In this document: positions 26,505-35,792 of the stretch, piece after piece | How the letters are laid out: each line of letters begins with the position of its first letter | How positions within the stretch are numbered: the stretch's first letter is position 1 | Origin: Pedobacter foliorum | Lineage (GTDB): Bacteria; Bacteroidota; Bacteroidia; Sphingobacteriales; Sphingobacteriaceae | Length of the DNA stretch: 64,000 nt | Direction: 5' to 3' | Assembly: GCF_013266735.1 (NCBI RefSeq) | Contig: NZ_JABSNU010000007.1 | Location: forward strand, 124,001 to 188,000 | Position numbers and translations under genes: made by a program | Notes under the pieces: generated by a model | Told to the model about the DNA's origin: nothing | Seen by the model: the letters and a program-made list of their open reading frames with translations, nothing else | Databases searched by the model: none

Positions 26505-28697
26505 ATGAAATATTTAATCGCAGTCATGCTGATGTTCATTAGCAGCATTTCTTTTGCCCAAAAGCCTTCTAAAGAGCAAATGGAGGCAGACAGAAAAAAA
26601 ATGGCCGAAGCCCAAAAACAACTGGAGGCCAAAAAAGCATCCATGAGCCCAGAGGCCAGAAAGAATTTTGAAGATATGATGGAGAAAATGGGTGCCAATA
26701 AGGCCATGCAAAGTGCACAGCAGGGTTTGGACTATAATGCAAAGGGAAATACGAATGTAATGCTGCGGAGTACCGATCCTAATCTTGTTCCGGATAAAAT
26801 TTCTGAACTTAAAATTGCCGCCACACCACAGACCAAGCCACAGCTAACGGCTTATCTTACATCCATTTTTACCGAAACGGATAAACTGATAAAACCTGAA
26901 AGTAAAGGCGCTCTAAAAAACCTAATGAACAAAGGCGAAAAAACCGGAAAGTATGCCATGGTATTTTGGGCAAATAATGAATTGGACAAAGCATTATATC
27001 TCTTGCTGAATGCCTGCATGACCAATCCTGATGATTTGGTTTCCTTAAATAACCTGGGGAGCCTGCTTACCATTTCGGGCTATGCACATAAATCGCTTCC
27101 TGTTTTATTGTATGCCCAAAAGTTGCTACCCAATAGCGGCACCGTCCTCAACAACACGGGACAGGCTTTGCTTAGTGTAGGGAATGTAGATAAAGCAAAA
27201 ACAATGTTAGTTGCTGCAGTTACAAAAGATTCGACCAATTCCGAGGCATATAGGTCATTGGCATTGATTGCACAGAAGCAAGGTGATAAGTCGCTATGCG
27301 CTGGTTATCTCGAGAAAGCCATTGCACATGGTGGTGCTACTACACAAAATATTAACCTTTTACAGCAGGTATCGCCCACAGCCGATAAGCCAGCTATGTA
27401 TCGGGCTATACGCAATAATTTTAAACAATTTTACAAAGACCATAGCATTACCAAACGATTTATTATACCTGATATACCGGATAGTTATGAAGGTGCAGTA
27501 GCCGCTTATCCTGCTATAAATAGCTTTTTTTTGAACCTCGATGCTACTATTGCTGAAGCAAAAAAAGCAGGTGCACAATTTCAAAAGAATTATGAAAAAC
27601 AATTGACAGACAACGTGAATAAACGAATGGCACAAGCACAACAAGTAGCTGCCAATGTGGGTAAACCTGGTGCCGCTAAAATGGTTCAGGATATGAAGGC
27701 AGGACTTGCCAGTCCGTTTATGGCTCAGGCCGCACTTATGCTCAATGCTATTGATAACTCACAATACAGTGTTTCTTATATAAGCCGTATGAAAAAAGAA
27801 GCAGCTAGTGCGAATCAACGCATTGAAGAATTGAAACAGGGATTAACAACGGGTTTTGATAATAAAATTGATGCACTTGTAAAAGAGAAAAGTAAACTGG
27901 ATGACGGAGAAGGAAAAGGTGCAGCAAATACAAGGGCTGTTCAAATTGACAATGAACTCTGTAATCTAAAAAAAGAAAGACAAAGTACCTGGTTGAGAAA
28001 ATCTGCGGAGATATACAGTCAATACATCCGCAGTATGGAAAACCTGATGAATCAGCGTTTGCAGGAATACCTGTTTTGGAATACAATAATAATGCAGTCT
28101 ATGCAAGACCCTACAGCTGTAAATTATCAGGCTTATGTTGGATACCTCAACGATCTGTATAGTTTCCGTAAACTTTTTCCGGTGTATGTTGATGGAGGTT
28201 TGTCAAAACCTTGCGGAGATTATTTAAAAACAGATAATATAACAAAAGGTAAAATACAAGTATGGGAAAGGGAGCATTGCGAAGTGAATTTTGGATTTGA
28301 TGCCATGGTGTTTGCCGGAAAGTTTAATTGTGAAGGATTGAAGATGAAAGCTGATTTTAAAGCCGGAGAATTTTCCTATAGTCAAAACTATGACCCCGTA
28401 ACATGGGAAACTACCGGGCATAGTTTGTCTGCAAAAGCAGGTAAAGACAAAGACTTTGAGATAACCAAGAATATTGGAGGAAAAGTTGGTGCTTCTGTAG
28501 AGACTACTATAAAATTTGATGGCAATATGAACCCGGTAGATCTGATAGTGACAGGATCTGCAGGAGCAGAAATTAATGATGGCGGATTTGGAAGTGCTTC
28601 TGCAGATTTAGGTTCCGTAACAGTAAGTGTAAATGGTGGCTTCAATTCCGCTGGTCCCGGCTTTACAAGTTTTGGTAGCAGTTTTTTGAAAAATTAA
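26505..28697 (+). CDS. exported TPR protein, cassette gene C1
   Basis: Exported 730-residue protein, signal peptide ending SFAQ. A charged, Met-rich helical start (residues 20-65) is followed by TPR-like repeats (about 160-270: SLNNLGSLLTISGYAHKSLP, VLNNTGQALLSVGNVDKAK). A long helical middle rich in Lys/Gln (about 340-510) may be a coiled coil. The last 100 residues become glycine-rich and beta-like (GSAGAEINDGGFGSASADLG). It is paralogous to the gene at 32273 (same order of TPRs, helical middle and Gly-rich end). The final FGSSFLKN matches the end of the relic at 30161. Function unknown; the TPRs suggest a scaffold. Confidence 0.8.
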   Translation: MKYLIAVMLMFISSISFAQKPSKEQMEADRKKMAEAQKQLEAKKASMSPEARKNFEDMMEKMGANKAMQSAQQGLDYNAKGNTNVMLRSTDPNLVPDKISELKIAATPQTKPQLTAYLTSIFTETDKLIKPESKGALKNLMNKGEKTGKYAMVFWANNELDKALYLLLNACMTNPDDLVSLNNLGSLLTISGYAHKSLPVLLYAQKLLPNSGTVLNNTGQALLSVGNVDKAKTMLVAAVTKDSTNSEAYRSLALIAQKQGDKSLCAGYLEKAIAHGGATTQNINLLQQVSPTADKPAMYRAIRNNFKQFYKDHSITKRFIIPDIPDSYEGAVAAYPAINSFFLNLDATIAEAKKAGAQFQKNYEKQLTDNVNKRMAQAQQVAANVGKPGAAKMVQDMKAGLASPFMAQAALMLNAIDNSQYSVSYISRMKKEAASANQRIEELKQGLTTGFDNKIDALVKEKSKLDDGEGKGAANTRAVQIDNELCNLKKERQSTWLRKSAEIYSQYIRSMENLMNQRLQEYLFWNTIIMQSMQDPTAVNYQAYVGYLNDLYSFRKLFPVYVDGGLSKPCGDYLKTDNITKGKIQVWEREHCEVNFGFDAMVFAGKFNCEGLKMKADFKAGEFSYSQNYDPVTWETTGHSLSAKAGKDKDFEITKNIGGKVGASVETTIKFDGNMNPVDLIVTGSAGAEINDGGFGSASADLGSVTVSVNGGFNSAGPGFTSFGSSFLKN

Positions 28698-28738
28698 ACA
28701 GTTGACACGCTGTTGATTATAAATTTCATGGCCTGTTA

Positions 28739-28787
28739 AATCATTCTTTTTAATGATTGACATGCTTTGATAACCTTTCTATTTTTA
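28739..28787 (+). promoter_or_regulatory. regulon promoter 3: cassette gene D1
   Basis: Inverted repeat AATCAT-N8-ATGATT (28739-28758, spacer TCTTTTTA), 21 bp, then -7 box TATTTTTA (28780-28787). The ATG at 28790 would lie before the expected transcription start, whereas ATG 28808 sits 20 nt after the box, matching the other promoters. Confidence 0.82.
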
Positions 28788-28807
28788 CAATGAAATATGT
28801 ATTAAAA

Positions 28808-30142
28808 ATGAAAAAAATATTTTTTATCAGCTTGTTGTTTTATGGTTTTGTTGCTCAGTCACAGACCAGTTTTAAAGCATGGGAGGCGCAAATCAATAAA
28901 GATAATTGTACCGCAGAAAGTGTATTAAAAGAACCGGGCAGGTTTTGGGATAATCATACCGGTGGTGCTACAGGTGGACCCAAGCAGGGTTTTTCTGCAG
29001 TGGAAATTGCCAATGCAAAAAAAATGATGCAGGCTTATGAAAACGTTTGCAAGCCAAAACTGCAATTTACCGGCGGGTTGGCAAAAGCCAGTTTTGGATT
29101 AAACTCAAAGCCATTTTATAACCAGGAGTTAGTAAACAGCTATACATACAATCTCGGCTTTCATAAGTTTGTTTGTAATGTGCAAACACATAAGCTGGCC
29201 ATTGTAGATGAATACGATGGCGTGCTTAGGGTTAATGGTAATCCGGGGTTTAGTACGTCATTTCATTCTATGGAAGGCAATGTCGCTGCTTACAGGATAC
29301 CTGCAAATACACAGAATAACAATGACCCTTTTATTGCCATATATAATTACTATGGTTTTGCAGATAGCAGGGTAGTAAATGCTATCAATAAAGGAGATGG
29401 CTTTATTGATCTGAATGGTGAAGTAGTAGGCGGCAACATGAGTGATCACCCGGTAGTTGAGAATAAACCGGGCAAAGGATATGGGATCACATTCCCCAAT
29501 TCAGGCTTCGTTACAGTAAATAACGATTTGGTATATCGCCATGCATTTATTGCGCATACTGATATCCCTTTTTTCATTCCCATTACAAGGAAAAAATTCC
29601 TTACAGACCTGCTTGAATTTTATGATCGGGAAAAACCCGAACTGATAGCGAATATGCAGAATAGAATAAAGAACCTTGCAAAGACAATAGCCGAATCGGA
29701 GAAGAACAACAGCAGTTATTTGCAAGACCAGAAAAACAGGCAGGTTGTTCAGGAACAAGCTGCCAAAGATATACTTAGAATAAGTGAACAGAAAAAACAA
29801 ACAGTCACTAAATTGCTGCAATCCAAAGATGAAAAATGGTTAAACCAGCAGGCAATTGTTCAGGGGGATAATAAAGCTTTTACCGTTCCTTCTAACCGCA
29901 ACATCAATTCAAAGGAAATATATGGCAATTTTTACTTCACCGAATTTTATACCGGCAGCGAAGGTTCCAGCCAATACCAGATCAATCCGGAATACCTGAA
30001 AAAATATCCGCCCAATGGTGCCAAACCGACATTGATAGATGTAATGTTCCGATTTAGACCAAGCGACAAATTTTTAACGGGAGTAAATGAATCCTTTATC
30101 AACCAACTTAACCTGGATGAGTTTAGGAAACTGTTACAATAA
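28808..30142 (+). CDS. large exported protein, cassette gene D1
   Basis: Exported protein of 444 residues from the start chosen here, which leaves a clean signal peptide (MKKIFFISLLFYGFVAQSQ) and fits the promoter geometry. It has a mixed alpha-beta N-terminal half, then a conserved FFIPITRKKFLTDLLEFYDREKPEL segment leading into a helical stretch, a KWLNQQAIV motif, and a C-terminal part ending LNLDEFRKLLQ. All three parts recur in the gene at 35793 (YVPVTRKEYLEALLVYYERE, SWLAQAAIV, FDFDALRNML), so the two are paralogues. No family is recognised. The gene has its own operator-promoter and is followed by the B-C relic. Confidence 0.8.
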   Translation: MKKIFFISLLFYGFVAQSQTSFKAWEAQINKDNCTAESVLKEPGRFWDNHTGGATGGPKQGFSAVEIANAKKMMQAYENVCKPKLQFTGGLAKASFGLNSKPFYNQELVNSYTYNLGFHKFVCNVQTHKLAIVDEYDGVLRVNGNPGFSTSFHSMEGNVAAYRIPANTQNNNDPFIAIYNYYGFADSRVVNAINKGDGFIDLNGEVVGGNMSDHPVVENKPGKGYGITFPNSGFVTVNNDLVYRHAFIAHTDIPFFIPITRKKFLTDLLEFYDREKPELIANMQNRIKNLAKTIAESEKNNSSYLQDQKNRQVVQEQAAKDILRISEQKKQTVTKLLQSKDEKWLNQQAIVQGDNKAFTVPSNRNINSKEIYGNFYFTEFYTGSEGSSQYQINPEYLKKYPPNGAKPTLIDVMFRFRPSDKFLTGVNESFINQLNLDEFRKLLQ

Positions 30143-30160
30143 TCCGATAGGCAAAAACCT

Positions 30161-30301
30161 ATAAAAATATTTTTACTGTTCAATATGATGGTAGCGATGA
30201 GCTGTACAAGCTTCGCCCAAAAACAAACTTTCGATGTGGTTTCATACGCCTTGCCTAAAGGGTTATCCATACCGGCATTTGGAAGCGATTTTTTGAAATA
30301 G
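30161..30301 (+). pseudogene. relic of a third B-C gene pair, joined by internal deletion
   Basis: The first part (30161 to about 30261) is almost identical in DNA to the start of the B gene at 31202 (CTSFAQKQTFDVVSYA, few mismatches). The former start codon appears as ATA at 30161. The last 30 bases encode FGSDFLK and a stop, matching the end of C1 (FGSSFLKN). The frame is open throughout, so one deletion from early B to late C explains the structure. It lies between D1 and promoter 4 and is probably not expressed as a useful protein. Confidence 0.7.
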
Positions 30302-30313
30302 AAAAGTACAAAA

Positions 30314-30362
30314 AATCATCCTTTTTAACGATTAAATAGGCTGTTTGAATGGTCTACTTTTA
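30314..30362 (+). promoter_or_regulatory. regulon promoter 4: eight-gene unit 30382-38373
   Basis: Inverted repeat AATCAT-N8-ACGATT (30314-30333, spacer CCTTTTTA), 21 bp, then -7 box TACTTTTA (30355-30362). ATG 30382 lies 19 nt after the box, as at promoters 2 and 5. The ATG at 30349 lies before the box and cannot be the start. Confidence 0.82.
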
Positions 30363-30381
30363 TATCATAAAACTTAAGACA

Positions 30382-31155
30382 ATGAAAAAACTACTCATTT
30401 TATGCTTGTTTGTGGTAAATACAATAGCAGTAAGCGCACAGACAAAAACAAATACTATTTTAACAAAGGGGCAAAATACAGGTAAAACCATTGATATTAG
30501 GGTGCCAGTAGGAACGATGAAGGTTGGACTAGTAGAAGCAAAGGTTATCCCGGTACAATCCTTAAAAATGAAAGTGAACGCTCAGATACTTGCTAATCAA
30601 AAGTTCGCAAAAGACATTGCTATAGAATTAGTTTCTATTGCCTTTGAGCCTGCAAACAAGCGTTATATTCTTAAATGTAGAATTTTTAATTCCGGTACTA
30701 CCGATATAGATTTAAATCTTTTGAAGTATGCTGTTGCAGGTGCACCCAATCACTTACTTACAGAAGTAACCAATACTGATCCCTATTTGTGGAATACGTC
30801 AACATACCCTCCCGATATAAACTTCCCTTTCGATTTAGAAACGGAGCTGCCAGGTGGCGGGGTTTATACTTTAAATGGAAGAAGTTTTTTATTGCAAGAA
30901 AGCAGTTGGTTTTCGTCGTTTAGCAGAGACCCAAATGTTAACGTTGGTGAAATGATATACACTAATACTATCCTTAAACCAGGAGAATCTGCTTATGCTT
31001 TAGCAATTGATAGGGCAGTTTGGAATAAAGCTACTGGTGCTGGTGGGGCACACAGAATGTATAGCATTAAAATTGATCCCTTGAATAAAATTGGCGATCA
31101 AAACCTAAGCAACAATGTGATACATTTTACAATGGATAATATTGACGTTCAGTAA
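30382..31155 (+). CDS. exported CARDB-like protein
   Basis: Exported protein of 257 residues, signal peptide MKKLLILCLFVVNTIAVSAQ from the start favoured by the promoter. The body is beta-rich. Segment IAFEPANKRYILKCRIFNSGTTD and the ending IDPLNKIGDQNLSNNVIHFTM resemble CARDB-type adhesion domains, which end in a D/N-rich ESNE.NN turn; the match is weak. It is the first gene of the longest unit of the regulon and the next gene starts 46 bp after its stop. Function unknown; a structural or adhesive surface role is inference. Confidence 0.68.
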   Translation: MKKLLILCLFVVNTIAVSAQTKTNTILTKGQNTGKTIDIRVPVGTMKVGLVEAKVIPVQSLKMKVNAQILANQKFAKDIAIELVSIAFEPANKRYILKCRIFNSGTTDIDLNLLKYAVAGAPNHLLTEVTNTDPYLWNTSTYPPDINFPFDLETELPGGGVYTLNGRSFLLQESSWFSSFSRDPNVNVGEMIYTNTILKPGESAYALAIDRAVWNKATGAGGAHRMYSIKIDPLNKIGDQNLSNNVIHFTMDNIDVQ

Positions 31156-31201
31156 TTCAGATTATACTTATAAGTGGCTGATTTGTAAATGTAAAATTGA
31201 T

Positions 31202-32257
31202 ATGAAACTGCTGAAATTTTTATTTCTGTTTTCCCTGTTGTTCGTATTGAGCTGCACAAGCTTCGCCCAAAAACAAACTTTCGACGTGGTTTCATACGCC
31301 ATGCCCAAAGGCTGGCAGGAATTAAAAAACGATGCTGGTATACAATTATCCTTTACCGATAAAAAAACAGGCGATTATGCAATTGCGGTTATTACCAAAG
31401 TAAAAGCATCAGATGCATCAACAACCGAAAATTTCGATAATGACTGGCTCCGGCTGGTAAAAGGCTCGGTGCAGGTAAATGCCGAACCAATGATGCAGGA
31501 ATCCACAAAGCAAAACGGCTGGGCGGTAATTTCAGGCGAGGCAAACTATACCGATGGTGCAAATACCGGTATGGCAACTCTGCTTACTGCAACAGCTGGC
31601 AGGCAAACCATAAGTGTGGTATTGATGACTAACAACAATAAATTTCAAGAAGAAATTTTGGCATTTATTAATTCATTGGAGCTGGCAAAGCCAACACAAA
31701 GTGAAACCGGTAATTTAATAGCTGCAACTAAAATTAATGTTGTAAATCCTGCTATGGTAGGTTTGTGGATAGATTATAATGCAGAAACAACTGGGAACTA
31801 TGTTAATGGCAATCCACAATACACTGCAGGTTATACAAGAAAAGAATATGCTTTTTATCCCAATGGCACTTATTTGTTTCGCAGAAAACAATGGATGACC
31901 AGTATGAAAGAAATTTTATTCGTTTATGAAACCGGCACTTACTCCTTGGCTGGCAACCAGCTGACTATTAATCCTAAAAAAGGCATGGGCGAATGGTGGA
32001 GCAAAGCAGGCCAACAATCTGATGCATGGGGAACGCGGCTTAAAGCAGCCGACTATAAAATGGAAAAAGTAACGTATGCATTTGAGCTAAAATATTTTTC
32101 GGGTAGCCAGGATCACACCCTCATCCTTAAACCCCTAAAGCCAACGCAACGGGATGGTGGAAGCTTCAATAACGCCAATGACCCTTATGAATTTCACTAT
32201 TCACTTCGGGAAAAATTCGGGTCATTAATTGATAACCCTCCGGGGTTTAAACTTTAA
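31202..32257 (+). CDS. exported PsbP/Mog1-like protein, cassette gene B2
   Basis: A 351-residue paralogue of B1 (25050). I start it at ATG 31202 because the signal peptide (MKLLKFLFLFSLLFVLSC) begins there; the open frame upstream starts with TTG inside the gap. FVLSC could be a lipobox, so the protein may be a lipoprotein, or be cut later at SFAQ. The N-terminal 150 residues repeat the PsbP/Mog1-like fold (YAMPKGWQELKNDAGIQLS). The second such domain of B1 is absent, and the C-terminal part (VGLWIDYNAETTG to LILKPLKPTQ) looks lipocalin-like. It lies 15 bp before C2. Confidence 0.78.
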   Translation: MKLLKFLFLFSLLFVLSCTSFAQKQTFDVVSYAMPKGWQELKNDAGIQLSFTDKKTGDYAIAVITKVKASDASTTENFDNDWLRLVKGSVQVNAEPMMQESTKQNGWAVISGEANYTDGANTGMATLLTATAGRQTISVVLMTNNNKFQEEILAFINSLELAKPTQSETGNLIAATKINVVNPAMVGLWIDYNAETTGNYVNGNPQYTAGYTRKEYAFYPNGTYLFRRKQWMTSMKEILFVYETGTYSLAGNQLTINPKKGMGEWWSKAGQQSDAWGTRLKAADYKMEKVTYAFELKYFSGSQDHTLILKPLKPTQRDGGSFNNANDPYEFHYSLREKFGSLIDNPPGFKL

Positions 32258-32272
32258 AAACAACCTCCACCT

Positions 32273-34306
32273 ATGAAACAGATCAACATATTGATTATTG
32301 CTACTGTAATTGCAACGGTTGCTTTTGGCCAGTCGAAAAATCCAACCAATAAAAAGGAATTGGATGATAAAGTAAAGCAAGCTCAACAGCAGTTGGACAA
32401 GCTAACACCAGAGCAAAAAAAGATGATGGAGCAGATGGGCATCTCCACCAAAGTTATTTCAATGTCTGATGGGGCTACAGATGCAGATGTGAAGGCTGCG
32501 GTAAGTGGAGGTGGAGCATTTGATGTGCCGTCAAAAAACAATACACTTATTGGTGCTATTCCTCAAATCACATTGACTGCCGCTAGGATTCCCGCTTATA
32601 TCAAAACCTTAAACGATTATATTGAAAAGGGTATTGCAAATGATGAAAAGCAGATAGGACAAAATGTTTACTCCTATTTTAAAACCAACAAATATAAAGC
32701 TGAATTAATAGGTAATGAAAGTGTCGGTTTTTGGACAGTAGGTCGACCTGAAATTGCGGTGTACATCATGGGGAAAGCTTGTGCCGACAATGGTTCTGAT
32801 GCAGACCTGCTCAGCAACTTCGCTGCTATGCTAAGCATGGGTGGTGCACCGCATCGCGCCATTCCGCTGCTGGAATATCTTAATAAACAATATCCTGATA
32901 ATACAACCATTCTGAACAATTTAGGGCAGGCCTGGTTTTATTTGGGCGAAACGGATAAGGCCAATGCCAACTTGGAAAAGGTGGTAAAAGCATTTGCCTA
33001 TCATCCACAGGCAAATTATACCCAATGTCTTATTCAGCAAAGCAAGGGCAATACACCAAAGGCTATTGAGAAAATGAAAAACTCTTTAGCGTATAGTTTT
33101 TCATTAGATAAAATAAACATGCTGCGCAAATTGGGTTACAAACTTAAAGCCAGCGATATGCGGAAACCTTTTCGCCCGGATCCTAACCCTTTGGGTTTGC
33201 GAAATTTTGTACGTCCGGATGTTCCGGCAAACTATGAAGATGAAATAAGGCTGAAAGTAGATTGGGATGCCTTTCAACAACAGGCAGGTGATCAATCAAT
33301 GGCTTTGGCAAAAGAAATGATTCCGTACCAACAGGCGGCCGCAACAAAGGCAGCACAAGCTTATAAAAAATTCGACAATAAAGGCGTAAAAGAGATTAGT
33401 GGAATGAAAGCAAATGGAATATTGCCTGATAACCTTTATCGAATTGTTGCTGAAAAAAACCTGGAAGAAATGAATAAAGATGGTGGTCTAGGTTACCGTT
33501 TAAAAAAAGCAAAAGCACAAATTGACTCCTTGATGAAAGATTTTATGGCGAAAGATGAGGCACAAAGAAAAACTTTGGAAAAACAAACCAGCACCATCGC
33601 CGACAAGGAAACAGAGCTAGCTAAAAAAGGAGAAAATACTGGCTATGACAACTGCAAAGTACAACAGAAATATAGTGAGTGGGTATACGAAAATTATAAT
33701 AAACCGCTAGAAGCGGCCTATCAAAACTACCTGCACCAGGCGTATTTAAAAATTACTGAAGAATTGTATTGGCAACAATTTACAATAGATGATGCCGCAT
33801 TTGAAGCGACAAAAATAGCTGTAAAGAAAGAATGGCTTGGGATCATCAGCAGTACAAGATACATCGCTACCAATAAATACGGCAACAATTGTATACCACC
33901 TCAAAACAAGGGCTCGCGCTATAAGTTGGCTGATTTTGACGAGACGCACTGCACTCATATTTCTACTTTGGATTTTGTAATGTATAAGCAAATAGTGGAA
34001 TGTGGTAAAATGCGTACAGAATTTACTGCAGGAAAATTGTCGGGTAATCTAAATTGGAATATGGATAATAATGGAAATGCCAAGTTTATAAAAGGCACTT
34101 TAGAAGCAACCGTGATTGACAAATCGATAGGCGTAGGCCCGTTAGAAGCCTCTGCCAAAGCAGGTATGGGCATGGAGTTTACCAGCCATGGTGTGGAAGA
34201 TGTGTATGTAAGCGGCGAAGCATCGGTGGCAAATGTTTCCGCTTCTGGTCGTATGAGTTTGATTTCTGGAAATATGTCGGGCGCGATCAATGGGTTTGGA
34301 AAGTAA
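32273..34306 (+). CDS. exported TPR protein, cassette gene C2
   Basis: A 677-residue paralogue of C1, signal peptide ending AFGQ. Shared features are the charged start with KKMMEQMG, TPR-like repeats (LLSNFAAMLSMGGAPHRAIP, ILNNLGQAWFYLGETDKANA near 180-235), a Lys/Gln-rich helical middle, and a beta-like Gly-rich end (EASAKAGMGMEFTSHG, ending INGFGK). A WVYENYNKPLEAAYQNYLHQ segment parallels C1's region near 500. B2 precedes by 15 bp and the propeller gene follows by 11 bp. The fixed B-C order in both copies suggests the two proteins act together; this is inferred. Confidence 0.8.
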   Translation: MKQINILIIATVIATVAFGQSKNPTNKKELDDKVKQAQQQLDKLTPEQKKMMEQMGISTKVISMSDGATDADVKAAVSGGGAFDVPSKNNTLIGAIPQITLTAARIPAYIKTLNDYIEKGIANDEKQIGQNVYSYFKTNKYKAELIGNESVGFWTVGRPEIAVYIMGKACADNGSDADLLSNFAAMLSMGGAPHRAIPLLEYLNKQYPDNTTILNNLGQAWFYLGETDKANANLEKVVKAFAYHPQANYTQCLIQQSKGNTPKAIEKMKNSLAYSFSLDKINMLRKLGYKLKASDMRKPFRPDPNPLGLRNFVRPDVPANYEDEIRLKVDWDAFQQQAGDQSMALAKEMIPYQQAAATKAAQAYKKFDNKGVKEISGMKANGILPDNLYRIVAEKNLEEMNKDGGLGYRLKKAKAQIDSLMKDFMAKDEAQRKTLEKQTSTIADKETELAKKGENTGYDNCKVQQKYSEWVYENYNKPLEAAYQNYLHQAYLKITEELYWQQFTIDDAAFEATKIAVKKEWLGIISSTRYIATNKYGNNCIPPQNKGSRYKLADFDETHCTHISTLDFVMYKQIVECGKMRTEFTAGKLSGNLNWNMDNNGNAKFIKGTLEATVIDKSIGVGPLEASAKAGMGMEFTSHGVEDVYVSGEASVANVSASGRMSLISGNMSGAINGFGK

Positions 34307-34317
34307 AAACAAATAAA

Positions 34318-35757
34318 ATGAAGAAGGTAATTTTTATCCTGTTCGTCTCATTGTGTGCAGGTACTAGGTTATACGCACAACTCCCTAATGACAACGTAGA
34401 TGCAAGAGAAGCTGCGATTGCCCGCTTGCAAAAAGCTAGCCCCTGCAAATTGTGCAATGATATTCCTGCAGTGTTTATGCCTTATGGCACAAGCTGCAAC
34501 AGTCGGGAGTTTCAGGCTCCTCCGGTACTGAATACTCCTAAAATCCAATGGGAGCTAAACCCCGGTTGGTGGAGTATCTGGAAGCCTGTATCGATTGGCA
34601 ATTTTATACTTACCGGCAGTTGCAATAACGAGACTAATGCAGGGCTTTCGGCCATTGATAAAAAAACGGGAAAAATTGTTTGGCGTATCGATAATATTTG
34701 TGCTATTGGCAACCGTCGCGGTTCGATGGGTGCTGTGGCGATTTACGAACTTCCATCAGGCGAAGTATTAATGATATATCCTCGGGAAGATGGAGGGCCT
34801 ACCGACTACTATGTAGTGAATGTAAAAGAAGGTAAGATCACACGTACACTTAGCCCTGTAAAAACAGGTCCTATGCGCTATAGGAGTGGCATATTTACTG
34901 TGCTGAACCAAAGTTCAAAGGAAGGTTATAGCTACATCAGTGCCCTAAGTGCCGATTTGAGTAAGGTTTTATGGCAAAATAAAGAATTTGGATTGGCAAT
35001 GACCGACAAACTTGATCCATTATATACACCCACTTTTACCGCACCCGCATCGTACAACGGTATCTTGTTTCAAACAGCCAGGGGGCTGAATCAAAGTGGT
35101 CCCTCTCGCCATTTATATGCCATAGACCTTAAAACAGGGAAGACCCTTTGGCAGCATAATGAACAAGCTGTTATATTAAAGCGTAGTGGACAATCCTATT
35201 ACTCAGATGATGGTATACCTATGGTAGCCGACGGAAAAGTCATCATCAGAGTGCAGTCAATGAATTGGCCCAGGTCATGGACTACAGGTCTACAAGCATT
35301 AGATCCTAATACCGGAAAAATTCTATGGACTACCAAACCTGTATCAGATCAACAGATTTTTAATCGTGTAGCTGCTTGCAGCATACTGGTAACCGAAGTG
35401 CAGCTAAATAACAAAAGGGAACTTTGGGGTTACCGGCTTAGTGATGGAACTGTTGCCTGGCGCCGCCCTGTGTCTAAAAACGCCCGCCTTATGGCTTCCT
35501 CTGGTGGCGCCTTTTACGTAGCCGAGCGAATTCCGGATGACAATAACAACTATAAAGACCACCAGCTACAGGGTTTCGACGGACTAACAGGAACTTTACT
35601 TTGGACGGGTAGCTATCCCGACTATTACTTAGGCCTGGGTAATGCTAACACGGGATGGGATATTGAGAATGTAAATGACACTACTCCTATGTGGACCATT
35701 GATAAGGATGGTGCTATTTATGGCATTACGCTAAAAGGTGTTTATAAATTGAAATAA
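34318..35757 (+). CDS. exported PQQ-type beta-propeller protein
   Basis: Exported protein of 479 residues, signal peptide ending RLYAQ. The body is a propeller of PQQ/WD-like blades, seen in repeats such as AIDKKTGKIVWRIDN, AIDLKTGKTLWQHNE, ALDPNTGKILWTTKP and GFDGLTGTLLWTGSY. An N-terminal cysteine cluster (SPCKLCND, then SCNS at about 40-62) precedes the blades. I see no haem site and no dehydrogenase active-site motif, so it is likely a binding or scaffold propeller rather than an enzyme. It lies 11 bp after C2 and 35 bp before D2 in the unit driven by promoter 4. Confidence 0.83.
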   Translation: MKKVIFILFVSLCAGTRLYAQLPNDNVDAREAAIARLQKASPCKLCNDIPAVFMPYGTSCNSREFQAPPVLNTPKIQWELNPGWWSIWKPVSIGNFILTGSCNNETNAGLSAIDKKTGKIVWRIDNICAIGNRRGSMGAVAIYELPSGEVLMIYPREDGGPTDYYVVNVKEGKITRTLSPVKTGPMRYRSGIFTVLNQSSKEGYSYISALSADLSKVLWQNKEFGLAMTDKLDPLYTPTFTAPASYNGILFQTARGLNQSGPSRHLYAIDLKTGKTLWQHNEQAVILKRSGQSYYSDDGIPMVADGKVIIRVQSMNWPRSWTTGLQALDPNTGKILWTTKPVSDQQIFNRVAACSILVTEVQLNNKRELWGYRLSDGTVAWRRPVSKNARLMASSGGAFYVAERIPDDNNNYKDHQLQGFDGLTGTLLWTGSYPDYYLGLGNANTGWDIENVNDTTPMWTIDKDGAIYGITLKGVYKLK

Positions 35758-35792
35758 AACTTTATCTCAATAACAAAGAGAACCTTGTAATC

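Noticed and set aside
34318..35757. Propeller protein as a PQQ-dependent dehydrogenase
   Set aside because: It lacks the active-site and haem motifs seen in the enzyme at 49520, so only the propeller fold is claimed.
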